Shown: piece after piece, positions 56,782-64,000 of the stretch | How the letters are laid out: each line of letters opens with the position of its first letter | Numbering within the stretch: the stretch's first letter is position 1 | NCBI RefSeq assembly: GCF_959029255.1 | Contig: NZ_CAUFUE010000002.1 | Coordinates: 167,498-231,497 of the forward strand | DNA length: 64,000 bases | Direction: 5' to 3' | DNA from: an uncultured Bacteroides sp. | GTDB taxonomy: Bacteria; Bacteroidota; Bacteroidia; Bacteroidales; Bacteroidaceae | Notes under the pieces: model-generated | Told to the model about the DNA's origin: nothing | The model's input: the letters and a program-made list of their open reading frames with translations, nothing else | Databases searched by the model: none | Program-made: the position numbers and the translations under genes

Positions 56782-58203
56782 ATGAGAAAAATTACATCTT
56801 TATTCCTGCTGATGGTTTTATCTATCTGCTGGACTTATGCGCAACAAGCTAAATACGTATTCTACTTTATCGGCGACGGTATGGGGGTCAACCAAGTACA
56901 GGGTACGGAAATTTACCGGGCCGAGCTGGAGGGTAAAATGGGGATTACACCTTTATTATTTACACAGTTCCCTTATGCAACTGTAGCGACTACTAATTCT
57001 GCTACAAACCGGGTAACCGATTCTGCCGCCGCAGGTACGGCGCTTGCCACCGGACACAAGACGAAGAACAGTGCCATCGGGGTACTGAAAGACCAGAAGA
57101 CACCTATCAGTAGCGTAGCCGTATGGGCAAAGAACAAAGGATGCCGGGTAGGAGTCACTACCAGTGTGACTGTCAATCATGCTACTCCCGGTGCTTTCTA
57201 TGCGCATGCCGCCAAACGAACTCTTTATCATGAAATCGGAAAAGATTTATATAAAACCGGATTGGACTTCTATGCCGGTTCGGACTTCCGGGATGCAACA
57301 GATAAGAACGCTCCTTCCGCCGAGAACCTTTATGCAATGGCCGATAAAAACGGTTATACTATTGCACGTGGCTACAAAGATTATCTGAAAAAAAGTAAGA
57401 AAGCGGATAAAATGCTCCTTCTTCAAACGGAAGAAGCTTCTAAACGTGAATTGGCTTCTATCCCTTATGCTATCGATCGCAAGAAAGGGGATATGACCCT
57501 TCAAGATATCACGCGTTCCGCCATCAACTTTCTTTCCAAAGATTTATCAAAAGGGTTCTTCCTGATGGTGGAAGGTGGAAAAATCGACTGGGCTTGTCAT
57601 AGCAACGATGCCGCCACCACTTTTCATGAGATTATAGACTTTGACGACGCCATCAAAGTAGCTTATGAGTTCTATTCACAACACCCGGATGAGACATTAA
57701 TCGTTGTCACTGCCGACCACGAGACAGGTGGTTTTGTCTTGGGGACAGGTACATATAATCTGAACTTACAAGTTTTGAAAAATCAGAAAGTAAGTGAGAA
57801 CGGATTTACCCGAATTGTTAATGAAATGCGAGCCAAGACGGATAACCAAGTAAGTTGGGAAGCCATCCAACAGGCCTTAAAAGAGAACTTCGGCTTCTGG
57901 GATAAAGTGCAATTGACCCAAGTACAGGAGGAACGCCTGAAAGCTGTTTATGAAAAGAGCCTGAAACACCAGGAAATGAAGCTGGAAAAGAGTGAATATG
58001 CTCAAGATGAGCCTATCGCTTCGGAAGCTAAGCGTATCATTAATGAAATAGCCATGATAGGTTGGACCAGCGGTGGACACTCAGCCGGATATGTGCCGGT
58101 ATTTGCCATAGGTGCAGGAGCAGAACTGTTCCAGGGACGCATTGATAATACTGAAATACCGGTAAAGATTGCACAGGCGGCAGGGTATGAGGTTCATAAC
58201 TAA
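56782..58203 (+). CDS. Alkaline phosphatase (PhoA superfamily)
   Basis: The protein has 473 residues with a signal peptide ending T-Y-A-Q. The metal site begins I-G-D-G-M-G near 31. The phosphorylated serine is in V-T-D-S-A-A-A-G-T-A near 82. W-A-C-H-S-N near 272, T-A-D-H-E-T-G-G near 311 and G-G-H-S-A-G near 431 bring the remaining zinc ligands. It hydrolyses phosphate monoesters in the periplasm. Divergence from susC over a short shared region, with the HTCS gene beyond it, suggests joint control with PUL 2. Confidence 0.95.
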   Translation: MRKITSLFLLMVLSICWTYAQQAKYVFYFIGDGMGVNQVQGTEIYRAELEGKMGITPLLFTQFPYATVATTNSATNRVTDSAAAGTALATGHKTKNSAIGVLKDQKTPISSVAVWAKNKGCRVGVTTSVTVNHATPGAFYAHAAKRTLYHEIGKDLYKTGLDFYAGSDFRDATDKNAPSAENLYAMADKNGYTIARGYKDYLKKSKKADKMLLLQTEEASKRELASIPYAIDRKKGDMTLQDITRSAINFLSKDLSKGFFLMVEGGKIDWACHSNDAATTFHEIIDFDDAIKVAYEFYSQHPDETLIVVTADHETGGFVLGTGTYNLNLQVLKNQKVSENGFTRIVNEMRAKTDNQVSWEAIQQALKENFGFWDKVQLTQVQEERLKAVYEKSLKHQEMKLEKSEYAQDEPIASEAKRIINEIAMIGWTSGGHSAGYVPVFAIGAGAELFQGRIDNTEIPVKIAQAAGYEVHN

Positions 58204-58212
58204 ATATAAGAC

Positions 58213-58462
58213 AAATGATAATTTACCGGCGTAGCGCCGGAGCAGGGTTTCCTTTCGGATGAGATATTTTCAGACGCGGATGCCACAGATGACACAGATT
58301 TTAAAGCTGCGCTGTGTCTCTGATTTTTTCGACGCGGATTTAGCTGATTAAGCTGATTATTTACTTTGTTGCTGCTCAAGAAAAAATCCGCGTCATTCGT
58401 GTCATCTGCGTCTGAAAAATTAAAACCTCTGTGGCCTCTGTGTCCTCTGTGGTGAAAGAAAA
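58213..58462 (-). mobile_element. MITE-like composite repeat, shorter inverted copy
   Basis: On the minus strand this 250-base stretch follows the 46804-47108 element almost base for base, including the ACCACAGAGGACACAGAGG words, the CAGCTTAATCAGC segment, and the hairpin CCGGCGCTACGCCGG with its CCCTGCT flank. It lacks one internal GACGCGGATTGGGCGGATT-like block and a clear terminal inverted repeat. It fills the gap between the alkaline phosphatase and HTCS genes. Confidence 0.78.
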
Positions 58463-58466
58463 CAAA

Positions 58467-58503
58467 GGCCGGTTTAGAAGACTAAGCTTCTTCCGAACCG
58501 GTC
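58467..58503 (-). terminator. Rho-independent terminator overlapping the HTCS gene end
   Basis: On the minus strand an imperfect 14-bp stem (ACCGGTTCGGAAG with CTTCTAAACCGG) is followed by TTTGTTTTC. The stop codon of the regulator gene lies in the loop. Confidence 0.7.
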
Positions 58504-61500
58504 TTTTTCTGATAAGTTTGCGGAGTACAACCATACTGGTTTTTAAAACAACGGCTGAAATATACCGGTGAACTAAACCCGCAACGGTCACTTACCTCCG
58601 AAATCGGCAAATCGGAATATTGACGAAGCAAAGTAGCCGCATGCTTCAAACGGAAATTAAGTACAAAATTATTAGGAGTCATACCTGTAAGCGCTTTGAA
58701 CTTAGAGTATAGCAACGAGCGCCCGATACCCACCTCCTTGCACAATTCAGGTATATCGAAATCCGGATCATCAATATGTTTCTCGATAATTTGCGAAGTC
58801 TTACGTAACATTTCCTGGTCAAGCGGATTGATACTGGTCAGGTCAATCTCCGACAAAGGTTTCTTGCGAAGCTGATGTTGAATCAACAACCGGTTTCTCA
58901 CCAGATTATTAGCCCTCGCCAACAGCAATTGGGCATTGAAAGGCTTACTTATATAGTCATCGGCACCACGATTATAACCTTCTATACTCTGTTCCGTATT
59001 ATTAAGCGCAGTGAGCAGAATAATCGGAATATGGCACAAATCAATATTATTCTTTATTTGCAGGCACATTTCTATACCTGTCATTTCAGGCATCATGATA
59101 TCCGAAATAATAAGGTTCGGTTTGTATTCATAGGCCAATGCAAGCCCCTTTTTCCCGTTATTTGCCAGATAGACTTTATAGAAAGGCTCGAAAAGTTGCT
59201 GCAATACTTGCAATAATTCCCTATTATCCTCTACCAGCAGCAATGTCCTGTCACCTTCTACCGCCGCATCCTGCAACAACCCCTCATCCGTTACAGGCAC
59301 TTCATAAAGAGGAGATACCTTTTCCATTTCCTCCGGCAACATATCTTCAACCGTAATAACCTCGGGCGCATTATCCACAAACTGCACATGTTCATCATTC
59401 TGGTAAACATTCATGTTCAAAGACAAGGTGACGGTGAAAATACTGCCCTTGCCCACTTCACTCTCCACACAGATTGTTCCGTGATGTTTCTCCACTATAC
59501 TTTTTGTGAGCGCCAAACCGATACCCGTTCCAGGCGACTGTACATTATCCGCCTGGTTATCTCCCTGATAGAAACGGTCGAATATATGAACCGAATCCCG
59601 GTTGGATATGCCGCTACCGGTATCGCAAACCTGTATCTTCACCCTACCATTATCCGTAGTTATCCTCATCCCTATTTCTCCTCCGTCGGGAGTATACTTA
59701 AAAGCGTTGGAAAGCAAATTAAAGAATACCTTCTCTAACTGTTTGGCATCAAACCAGCACACAATCTCCACCGGATTGCACTGAAACTCATAACTGATAT
59801 TGCGTTGCCGGGCATAATCACTGAAAGAAAAGTAGATTTCTTTCAGGAACTTACCAATGTCCCGGTTTCCGATTTGCAGCGTAAAACGGTTTTGTGTAAA
59901 ACGCCTGAAATCCAACAGTTCGGAAACAAGATTTGTCATTTGCTGGGCGCCCCGTTTTATCTTCAACACCTTATTATATATTTGCGGAGGAAGCAACTGG
60001 TTCTGCAACAATGTATCAACATGGCTCACTATCAGAGTCAACGGAGTACGGAACTCATGACTTACATTGGTAAAAAACACCAATTTAGCATGATTCATTT
60101 CTTCAATATGCTGCTTCTCAATACGTTCCTTCTCCAAAGATTGCGCCAGAGCGTGTTTGGCTATCCGGTTCCGTGCATAATAAGCAATGCCGGATGCAGC
60201 CGTAACCAGATAGAGCATCCATGCCCACCAGGTGGCATACCAGGGAGTGGCGATATGAATACCCAGACGAATAGGCGGTTGATCCGAAGCGTGCGACACA
60301 CGTACACAAAGCGTATAGTCACCCGAATCGAGATTGGTATACCTCGCTTCCGGAATAGGAGTAAACGTCCACGCCTTATCCAATCCCTCCAACTTATATT
60401 CAAACCCCTGCTGGGCGTGCCGGTTCTGATAATCGGAATGGGCAAACCGGATAATCAGATTATTATCTTCCGGTCCCAAATCCAACTCTTTCGTGAATGG
60501 AAGTGCTTCCGTCAGGATTTCACCATCAGGAGAAGGATGTATCAACTTATTATTGACACGTAACGAGGAGAAATAAAGGGAGTTTATTTCTACCTGCGAA
60601 GTATGGAATTCGTCTTCACTGAGCAGGGTCACTCCTTTAGTATCTCCTACGTATATCTTATTGGAGGGAGAAACGTAAATTCCGCAATCCCGGATGATAG
60701 GCGCCTTCAAGTAGACCTCTTTCTGCCCCAGCCTGACGAAAACCTGTTCCACCGGATTGAACAACGTAATTCCTTTGTCTCCGGTAAGAATAAACTTGCC
60801 GCTCATAGTCCGCTTCACATTATAGCAATAGTTACCGGGCAAGGAACTATTGTCCGTGTTATAGGCGGTCACTTTCTTCGCGGTCCGGTTATAATACAGC
60901 AATCCGCTACCCAATGTACAGATATATGCACCGTCACCGATGGTCTGGATATGGGATACACTACCTTTATATCCCATATCCTGTAGTTCAATATATTCCT
61001 TTTGCGAGACGTCGGAAAGCGGAACAATCATTATTTTGTCCGATTGATTGGCATAAAAGTTCCCTTCATCATCTATATCGAAGTTTGTACAATAAACCTT
61101 CGGTTTGAAGAGGAAAGTAAATCGGTTGGTTTCCGGCTCCAACATAAAAACGCCCTCACGGGAAGAGAGATAGAGCTTGCCATTCCACATCTTCACCTGA
61201 TAAATGAAATGGCGGGGTGTCCGGGTATTTCCCGACGGATGTTCCAGATAGTTATAAAAGCGTTTGCTTCGAATATCGTAACGGGACAAACCGCCCAAAT
61301 GGGTTCCAATATACAAGTAGTCTTTTTCACGGTCATAGCAAATGCTCTTTATATTGTTATGTGTAATGGAATTCGGTCCGTCAGCCGTAAACTGATGCAC
61401 CAGTTCCCAATTCTCATTGATACATCCCAAACCTCCCCCATCGGTACAGACCCAAAGATTGTGATGCTTATCCACCACCATTTCCCCGATATAGGAATAG

Positions 61501-62507
61501 TAGAGGCTGGAGAGGTTTCCGGTCTGATAATCATAGTGTACAAATCCGCTGCGGTCAGGAGTGAAATAATTCACTCCCCCATAGAAACTGCCAATCCAGA
61601 TAGTCCCCTGACGGTCCCTGTATAAGGAAAAGATGGACGGGTGGTTTAAACCGCCCACATATTGCGGTATCTGAATCAATGTATAAGTCTGCCTTTGCAC
61701 GTCATATTTCTGTAGTCCAACGAATGTTCCGAACCAGATATTATGCTCGTCATCTTCCACAAAAGCGCGTATCTGCGGATTTCGTATACCGGTATTTCCC
61801 GTAAGGGTATGGGGAACTTTCTGCACAACATTGTCCTTATACCGGTACAATCCCTGCATACGCGTACCAATCCACACTTCCCGGTTTGAACTCTCAAAGA
61901 TGCAATACACGTCGATACCGTCCAGAAGAAACCGGGGATGCTGAAAGTCGTTCCGTGAAATGGCATACATTCCGTCCGCCATACCTATATAAATATTGGT
62001 TCCACTGACAGCGAGGGTGTTAATGGTATGGGGAGGAAGTTTCAGTTTGAAACGGGTATCATCCCGTTCGCAGTCATAAGTAAATAGAGAGTCTCTCTGA
62101 GTATACCAGATTTCATTTCTATGGGCAGCCAGGGCGGTAGTAGCGTTATCCGACGTATGTTGCTTGAATGAGGAAGAACGGATATTATAACTAAACAGGT
62201 TATTATCGGCTATGAAAAAGATATTTCCACTCTCGTCGCTCACCACAAAAGGAACATAGTTGCCTATCCAAAGGCTCTTGCCTTCCGCATCGGTTATCTC
62301 TCCCTTGACGTATGTTATTTGTTCGCCGTCGTACCTATTAATACCTTCCTGTGTTCCGAACCACATCCTTCCCAGCCCATCTTGGGTGATACCCAACACA
62401 GAAGGTTGCGACAGCCCGTGTTGCAGTCCAAGATTACGGAAATATTCGGCATTTGCCGGAAATATGGAGAACAGGAGAAGAAGCAGAAAGAGTGTTTTGT
62501 GTTTCAT
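58482..62507 (-). CDS. Hybrid two-component system sensor/regulator (HTCS) of PUL 2
   Basis: I start at the ATG at 62507 (1341 residues), which gives a proper signal peptide ending A-N-A; the longer frame adds 38 unlikely residues. Order: two Reg_prop beta-propellers (about 21-690), a Y_Y_Y domain (about 690-760), a membrane helix (about 770-790), histidine kinase with S-H-E-F-R-T-P-L near 817, HATPase (about 930-1040), receiver with S-D-I-M-M-P-E-M near 1134, and AraC helix-turn-helix (about 1235-1335). It senses an oligosaccharide in the periplasm and activates PUL genes from the membrane. The likely targets are the divergent susC and phosphatase promoters. Confidence 0.97.
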   Translation of the reverse strand: MKHKTLFLLLLLFSIFPANAEYFRNLGLQHGLSQPSVLGITQDGLGRMWFGTQEGINRYDGEQITYVKGEITDAEGKSLWIGNYVPFVVSDESGNIFFIADNNLFSYNIRSSSFKQHTSDNATTALAAHRNEIWYTQRDSLFTYDCERDDTRFKLKLPPHTINTLAVSGTNIYIGMADGMYAISRNDFQHPRFLLDGIDVYCIFESSNREVWIGTRMQGLYRYKDNVVQKVPHTLTGNTGIRNPQIRAFVEDDEHNIWFGTFVGLQKYDVQRQTYTLIQIPQYVGGLNHPSIFSLYRDRQGTIWIGSFYGGVNYFTPDRSGFVHYDYQTGNLSSLYYSYIGEMVVDKHHNLWVCTDGGGLGCINENWELVHQFTADGPNSITHNNIKSICYDREKDYLYIGTHLGGLSRYDIRSKRFYNYLEHPSGNTRTPRHFIYQVKMWNGKLYLSSREGVFMLEPETNRFTFLFKPKVYCTNFDIDDEGNFYANQSDKIMIVPLSDVSQKEYIELQDMGYKGSVSHIQTIGDGAYICTLGSGLLYYNRTAKKVTAYNTDNSSLPGNYCYNVKRTMSGKFILTGDKGITLFNPVEQVFVRLGQKEVYLKAPIIRDCGIYVSPSNKIYVGDTKGVTLLSEDEFHTSQVEINSLYFSSLRVNNKLIHPSPDGEILTEALPFTKELDLGPEDNNLIIRFAHSDYQNRHAQQGFEYKLEGLDKAWTFTPIPEARYTNLDSGDYTLCVRVSHASDQPPIRLGIHIATPWYATWWAWMLYLVTAASGIAYYARNRIAKHALAQSLEKERIEKQHIEEMNHAKLVFFTNVSHEFRTPLTLIVSHVDTLLQNQLLPPQIYNKVLKIKRGAQQMTNLVSELLDFRRFTQNRFTLQIGNRDIGKFLKEIYFSFSDYARQRNISYEFQCNPVEIVCWFDAKQLEKVFFNLLSNAFKYTPDGGEIGMRITTDNGRVKIQVCDTGSGISNRDSVHIFDRFYQGDNQADNVQSPGTGIGLALTKSIVEKHHGTICVESEVGKGSIFTVTLSLNMNVYQNDEHVQFVDNAPEVITVEDMLPEEMEKVSPLYEVPVTDEGLLQDAAVEGDRTLLLVEDNRELLQVLQQLFEPFYKVYLANNGKKGLALAYEYKPNLIISDIMMPEMTGIEMCLQIKNNIDLCHIPIILLTALNNTEQSIEGYNRGADDYISKPFNAQLLLARANNLVRNRLLIQHQLRKKPLSEIDLTSINPLDQEMLRKTSQIIEKHIDDPDFDIPELCKEVGIGRSLLYSKFKALTGMTPNNFVLNFRLKHAATLLRQYSDLPISEVSDRCGFSSPVYFSRCFKNQYGCTPQTYQKKTGSEEA

Positions 62508-62531
62508 CAGTATTCTTTGTTTATGCTGATG

Positions 62532-62539
62532 CAAAAATA
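62532..62539 (-). promoter_or_regulatory. Bacteroides -7 box for the HTCS gene
   Basis: The minus strand reads TATTTTTG, a perfect TAnnTTTG match, 24 bases upstream of the ATG. The -33 position is poor. Confidence 0.5.
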
Positions 62540-62598
62540 AGAAAAAAGAATATCGTTTGATATAAAAAAAGTGTTTATTATAAGGCACGGGCGTGTTA

Positions 62599-62692
62599 CA
62601 TTTTTCAGACGCAGATGACACAGATGACGCTGATTTTTTACTTTATTGCTTCTAAAGAAAAAAATCAGCTTAATTCCGTGTCGAAAAAGTCA
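62599..62692 (+). repeat. Internal fragment of the composite repeat family
   Basis: The segment TTTTTCAGACGCAGATGACA through AATCAGCTTAATTCCGTGTC matches the middle of the element at 46804-47108 in the same orientation but lacks both ends. It lies between the HTCS gene and the regulator gene at 62702, with the word GGCACGG just before it. Confidence 0.7.
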
Positions 62693-62701
62693 AGTTGTCC
62701 G

Positions 62702-63493
62702 TTATACCATGATGGCTGCTATTTCGGGTATCACTTCGATGATTCCGTTTGAATCAATTGTGATAATACCCTCATCGCGCAAGGTCTTGATAATCTGCTT
62801 GTAGGTGACGTTGCCTATTCCTTTTATGTTTTTCAGTCGTCTCCATCCCCACTTTTCGGTAAACTCCAACAGTTCCTGCAGGGTTACAATCCCTTCTGAA
62901 AAGTTAAGGGTGCCATAAGCATGCAACTCAAGAATTTGGGACAAGGGGATATTCATCGGGTTGTCTATATTGAACTTCCAACAAAGCCGTTTTATCGTCC
63001 GTCCGTACTTGGAAAAGATTCTTTGCGTGTTTTCGTCCAGTTTATTAAGGATGTCGCCGTATGTCTTCAGGATTTTAGCGTATGACATTCCATGACGTTC
63101 CGCCACCTGCGAGATAGGTTCGCCGTAGGAGACGGCAAGGAATATCTCCCTGAGCTTCTCATCGGTAATCAGTGCGCCGAGTTCGCCAATGACCGCATGG
63201 AAGAGCGGTTGATGCCGTTTCAGCGTCAGCAGAAGGAACAATTCATCGTCCATTTGTGAGAGAAGCCCCTCACGCTCCCCCTCCTTCCTGTGAATGATTT
63301 CTTTGAGGGCTCCTTCATTCCATGTGTCCGTTTGATGGGTATCAAGGAAGCGAATCACATCCTCTTCATCGAGCATTACTCTATCATCAACGGTGGATGA
63401 AGCAATGTAATTCAGGTTTATCCAGCATCGAAGGGTACTTTCGGGGATACCATGTTTTTCCGATACTTGTTTGATTGTGAGCCATTCAGCCAT
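62702..63493 (-). CDS. Putative DNA-binding regulator with MerR-like, sigma-4-like and helix-hairpin-helix segments
   Basis: I use the ATG at 63493 (263 residues) because AAAGGAGG lies seven bases before it, a strong Shine-Dalgarno unusual for Bacteroides; a GTG 21 bases upstream would include it in the coding part. The N-terminus (L-T-I-K-Q-V-S-E-K-H-G-I-P-E-S-T-L-R-C-W) is an excisionase/MerR-like helix-turn-helix. The middle (I-S-Q-V-A-E-R-H-G-M-S-Y-A-K-I) looks like sigma region 4. The C-terminal L-K-N-I-K-G-I-G-N-V-T-Y-K-Q-I-I-K resembles the helix-hairpin-helix of the RNA polymerase alpha C-terminal domain. I do not know its targets. Confidence 0.75.
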   Translation of the reverse strand: MAEWLTIKQVSEKHGIPESTLRCWINLNYIASSTVDDRVMLDEEDVIRFLDTHQTDTWNEGALKEIIHRKEGEREGLLSQMDDELFLLLTLKRHQPLFHAVIGELGALITDEKLREIFLAVSYGEPISQVAERHGMSYAKILKTYGDILNKLDENTQRIFSKYGRTIKRLCWKFNIDNPMNIPLSQILELHAYGTLNFSEGIVTLQELLEFTEKWGWRRLKNIKGIGNVTYKQIIKTLRDEGIITIDSNGIIEVIPEIAAIMV

Positions 63494-63814
63494 GCCGATG
63501 CCTCCTTTCTTCACTGCGACGCAATGTCTTTTTGTTTCGTTTGTTCATACCTAATCGAATATTTATGAACGCCCGCATGCTGAAGGTATCCAATAGACAC
63601 AACAGACCGGACGCTGAGTTCATATTTATCCAGACAAAAGGTACAGCCAAGCACCCACAACGTTCAATAAATATGTTCACACGCCCGGTCCTACGCCGTA
63701 CGCATGAAAGCAATTCATTGGAACGTTGTTCTTTGCATTAAATAAAATTGGCTGTTTTTTTGTCTGCAAAAAAGTTTCAATGCGAGTTGTATTTCTCCTC
63801 AACCCTTCAAGATG
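63494..63814 (-). other. Long 5' leader of the regulator gene
   Basis: This stretch lies between the promoter and the start codon. It holds an inverted pair ATATTTATGAAC / GTTCAATAAATAT (near 63559 and 63662) and a possible short reading frame that ends over the regulator start (last 20 residues highly basic, M-N-K-R-N-K-K). I see no known riboswitch. It may carry a leader peptide or a structured control element. Confidence 0.4.
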
Positions 63815-63845
63815 CAAATATAGAGGTTCTCACGAAAACGGCAAA
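63815..63845 (-). promoter_or_regulatory. Consensus Bacteroides promoter of the regulator gene at 62702
   Basis: On the minus strand TTTG (63842-63845), a 19-base spacer and TATATTTG (63815-63822) match the -33/-7 consensus exactly. The transcript would carry a leader of about 310 bases before the ATG at 63493. Confidence 0.8.
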
Positions 63846-63949
63846 AATAACAATGAGGAATTTGTGGGAGGTAAGAAAATAAGGGAGAATAAAAACCGAA
63901 AGGGAGTTTATTCCTGATATGGGATTGAACTGAATAATAAATTTCCTTT

Positions 63950-64000
63950 CACCACGGAGGACACAGAGGTCACAGAGGTTTTTAATCTTTTAGGCGCGAA
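63950..64000 (+). repeat. Start of another composite repeat copy, cut by the window edge
   Basis: TTTCACCACGGAGGACACAG and the following AGGTCACAGAGG words match the left end of the element at 46804 in the same orientation. The copy runs off the window. Nothing else is seen in 63846-63949. Confidence 0.7.

Noticed and set aside
63486..63713. A 75-codon frame in the leader of the regulator gene
   Set aside because: It starts with TTG without a ribosome-binding site. A shorter part may be a leader peptide, but I cannot support it as a gene.

Overview
The window is chromosomal DNA of a gut-type Bacteroides (order Bacteroidales); I cannot name the species. Evidence: two SusC/SusD pairs, a hybrid two-component sensor fused to an AraC regulator, an ECF sigma/FecR anti-sigma pair, lipoproteins with the acidic surface-export tag after the lipobox cysteine, and promoters of the Bacteroides type (TTTG, 19 nt, TAnnTTTG), which I find with perfect -7 boxes at nine loci.

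Layout. 1-4260: a minus-strand operon pdxJ-exbB-exbD-tonB-DJ-1-ispD (ispD cut by the window edge) divergent from nadK. 4362-8701: a tricorn-like S41 peptidase and malate dehydrogenase. 8929-15163: a coiled-coil membrane protein, then a TolC/HlyD/two ABC-2 permease export operon. 15249-18373: two translationally coupled TlpA-like thioredoxin proteins. 18478-36253: a polysaccharide utilisation locus (PUL 1) that looks aimed at mucin O-glycans: SusC, SusD, an M60 mucin peptidase, an Ig/discoidin lipoprotein, GH29 fucosidase, GH105, GH2, GH109, with FecR anti-sigma and a divergent ECF sigma. 36342-38529: BlaI repressor and a BlaR1-like M56 peptidase carrying two TonB C-terminal domains. 38610-45849: minus-strand housekeeping genes mrp, trmB, ilvE, xseB, xseA, an S8 peptidase and mnmA. 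45850-47257: 1.4 kb without genes, packed with repeats. 47258-62507: PUL 2, with GH2 beta-galactosidase, a metallophosphoesterase, SusD, SusC, a divergent alkaline phosphatase and the hybrid two-component regulator. 62702-63493: a protein with several predicted DNA-binding segments, behind a long leader.

How parts work together. ExbB/ExbD/TonB can energise both SusC transporters. PUL 1 would strip fucose, N-acetylgalactosamine and galactose from mucin after the M60 enzyme cuts the protein; the sigma/anti-sigma pair would sense ligand through the STN domain of its SusC. PUL 2 has two phosphoester hydrolases around its SusCD pair, which suggests a phosphorylated substrate.

Most unusual signals. 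(1) The same dyad, TACGAAACTTTCGTA or a one-base variant, overlaps the -7 box of both the blaI gene and the thioredoxin operon 21 kb away, so both are probably repressed by BlaI. (2) Two gene-free stretches (29013-29162 and 46392-46560) hold arrays of a GAAAC...GTTTC dyad spaced 22-23 nt start to start; a third short array (46225-46285) has a related core and a 21-22 nt step. (3) Several families of dispersed intergenic repeats, some with terminal inverted repeats or 32-bp palindromic arms around a conserved 30-nt GC-rich core, sit at gene ends and in places supply the stop codon.
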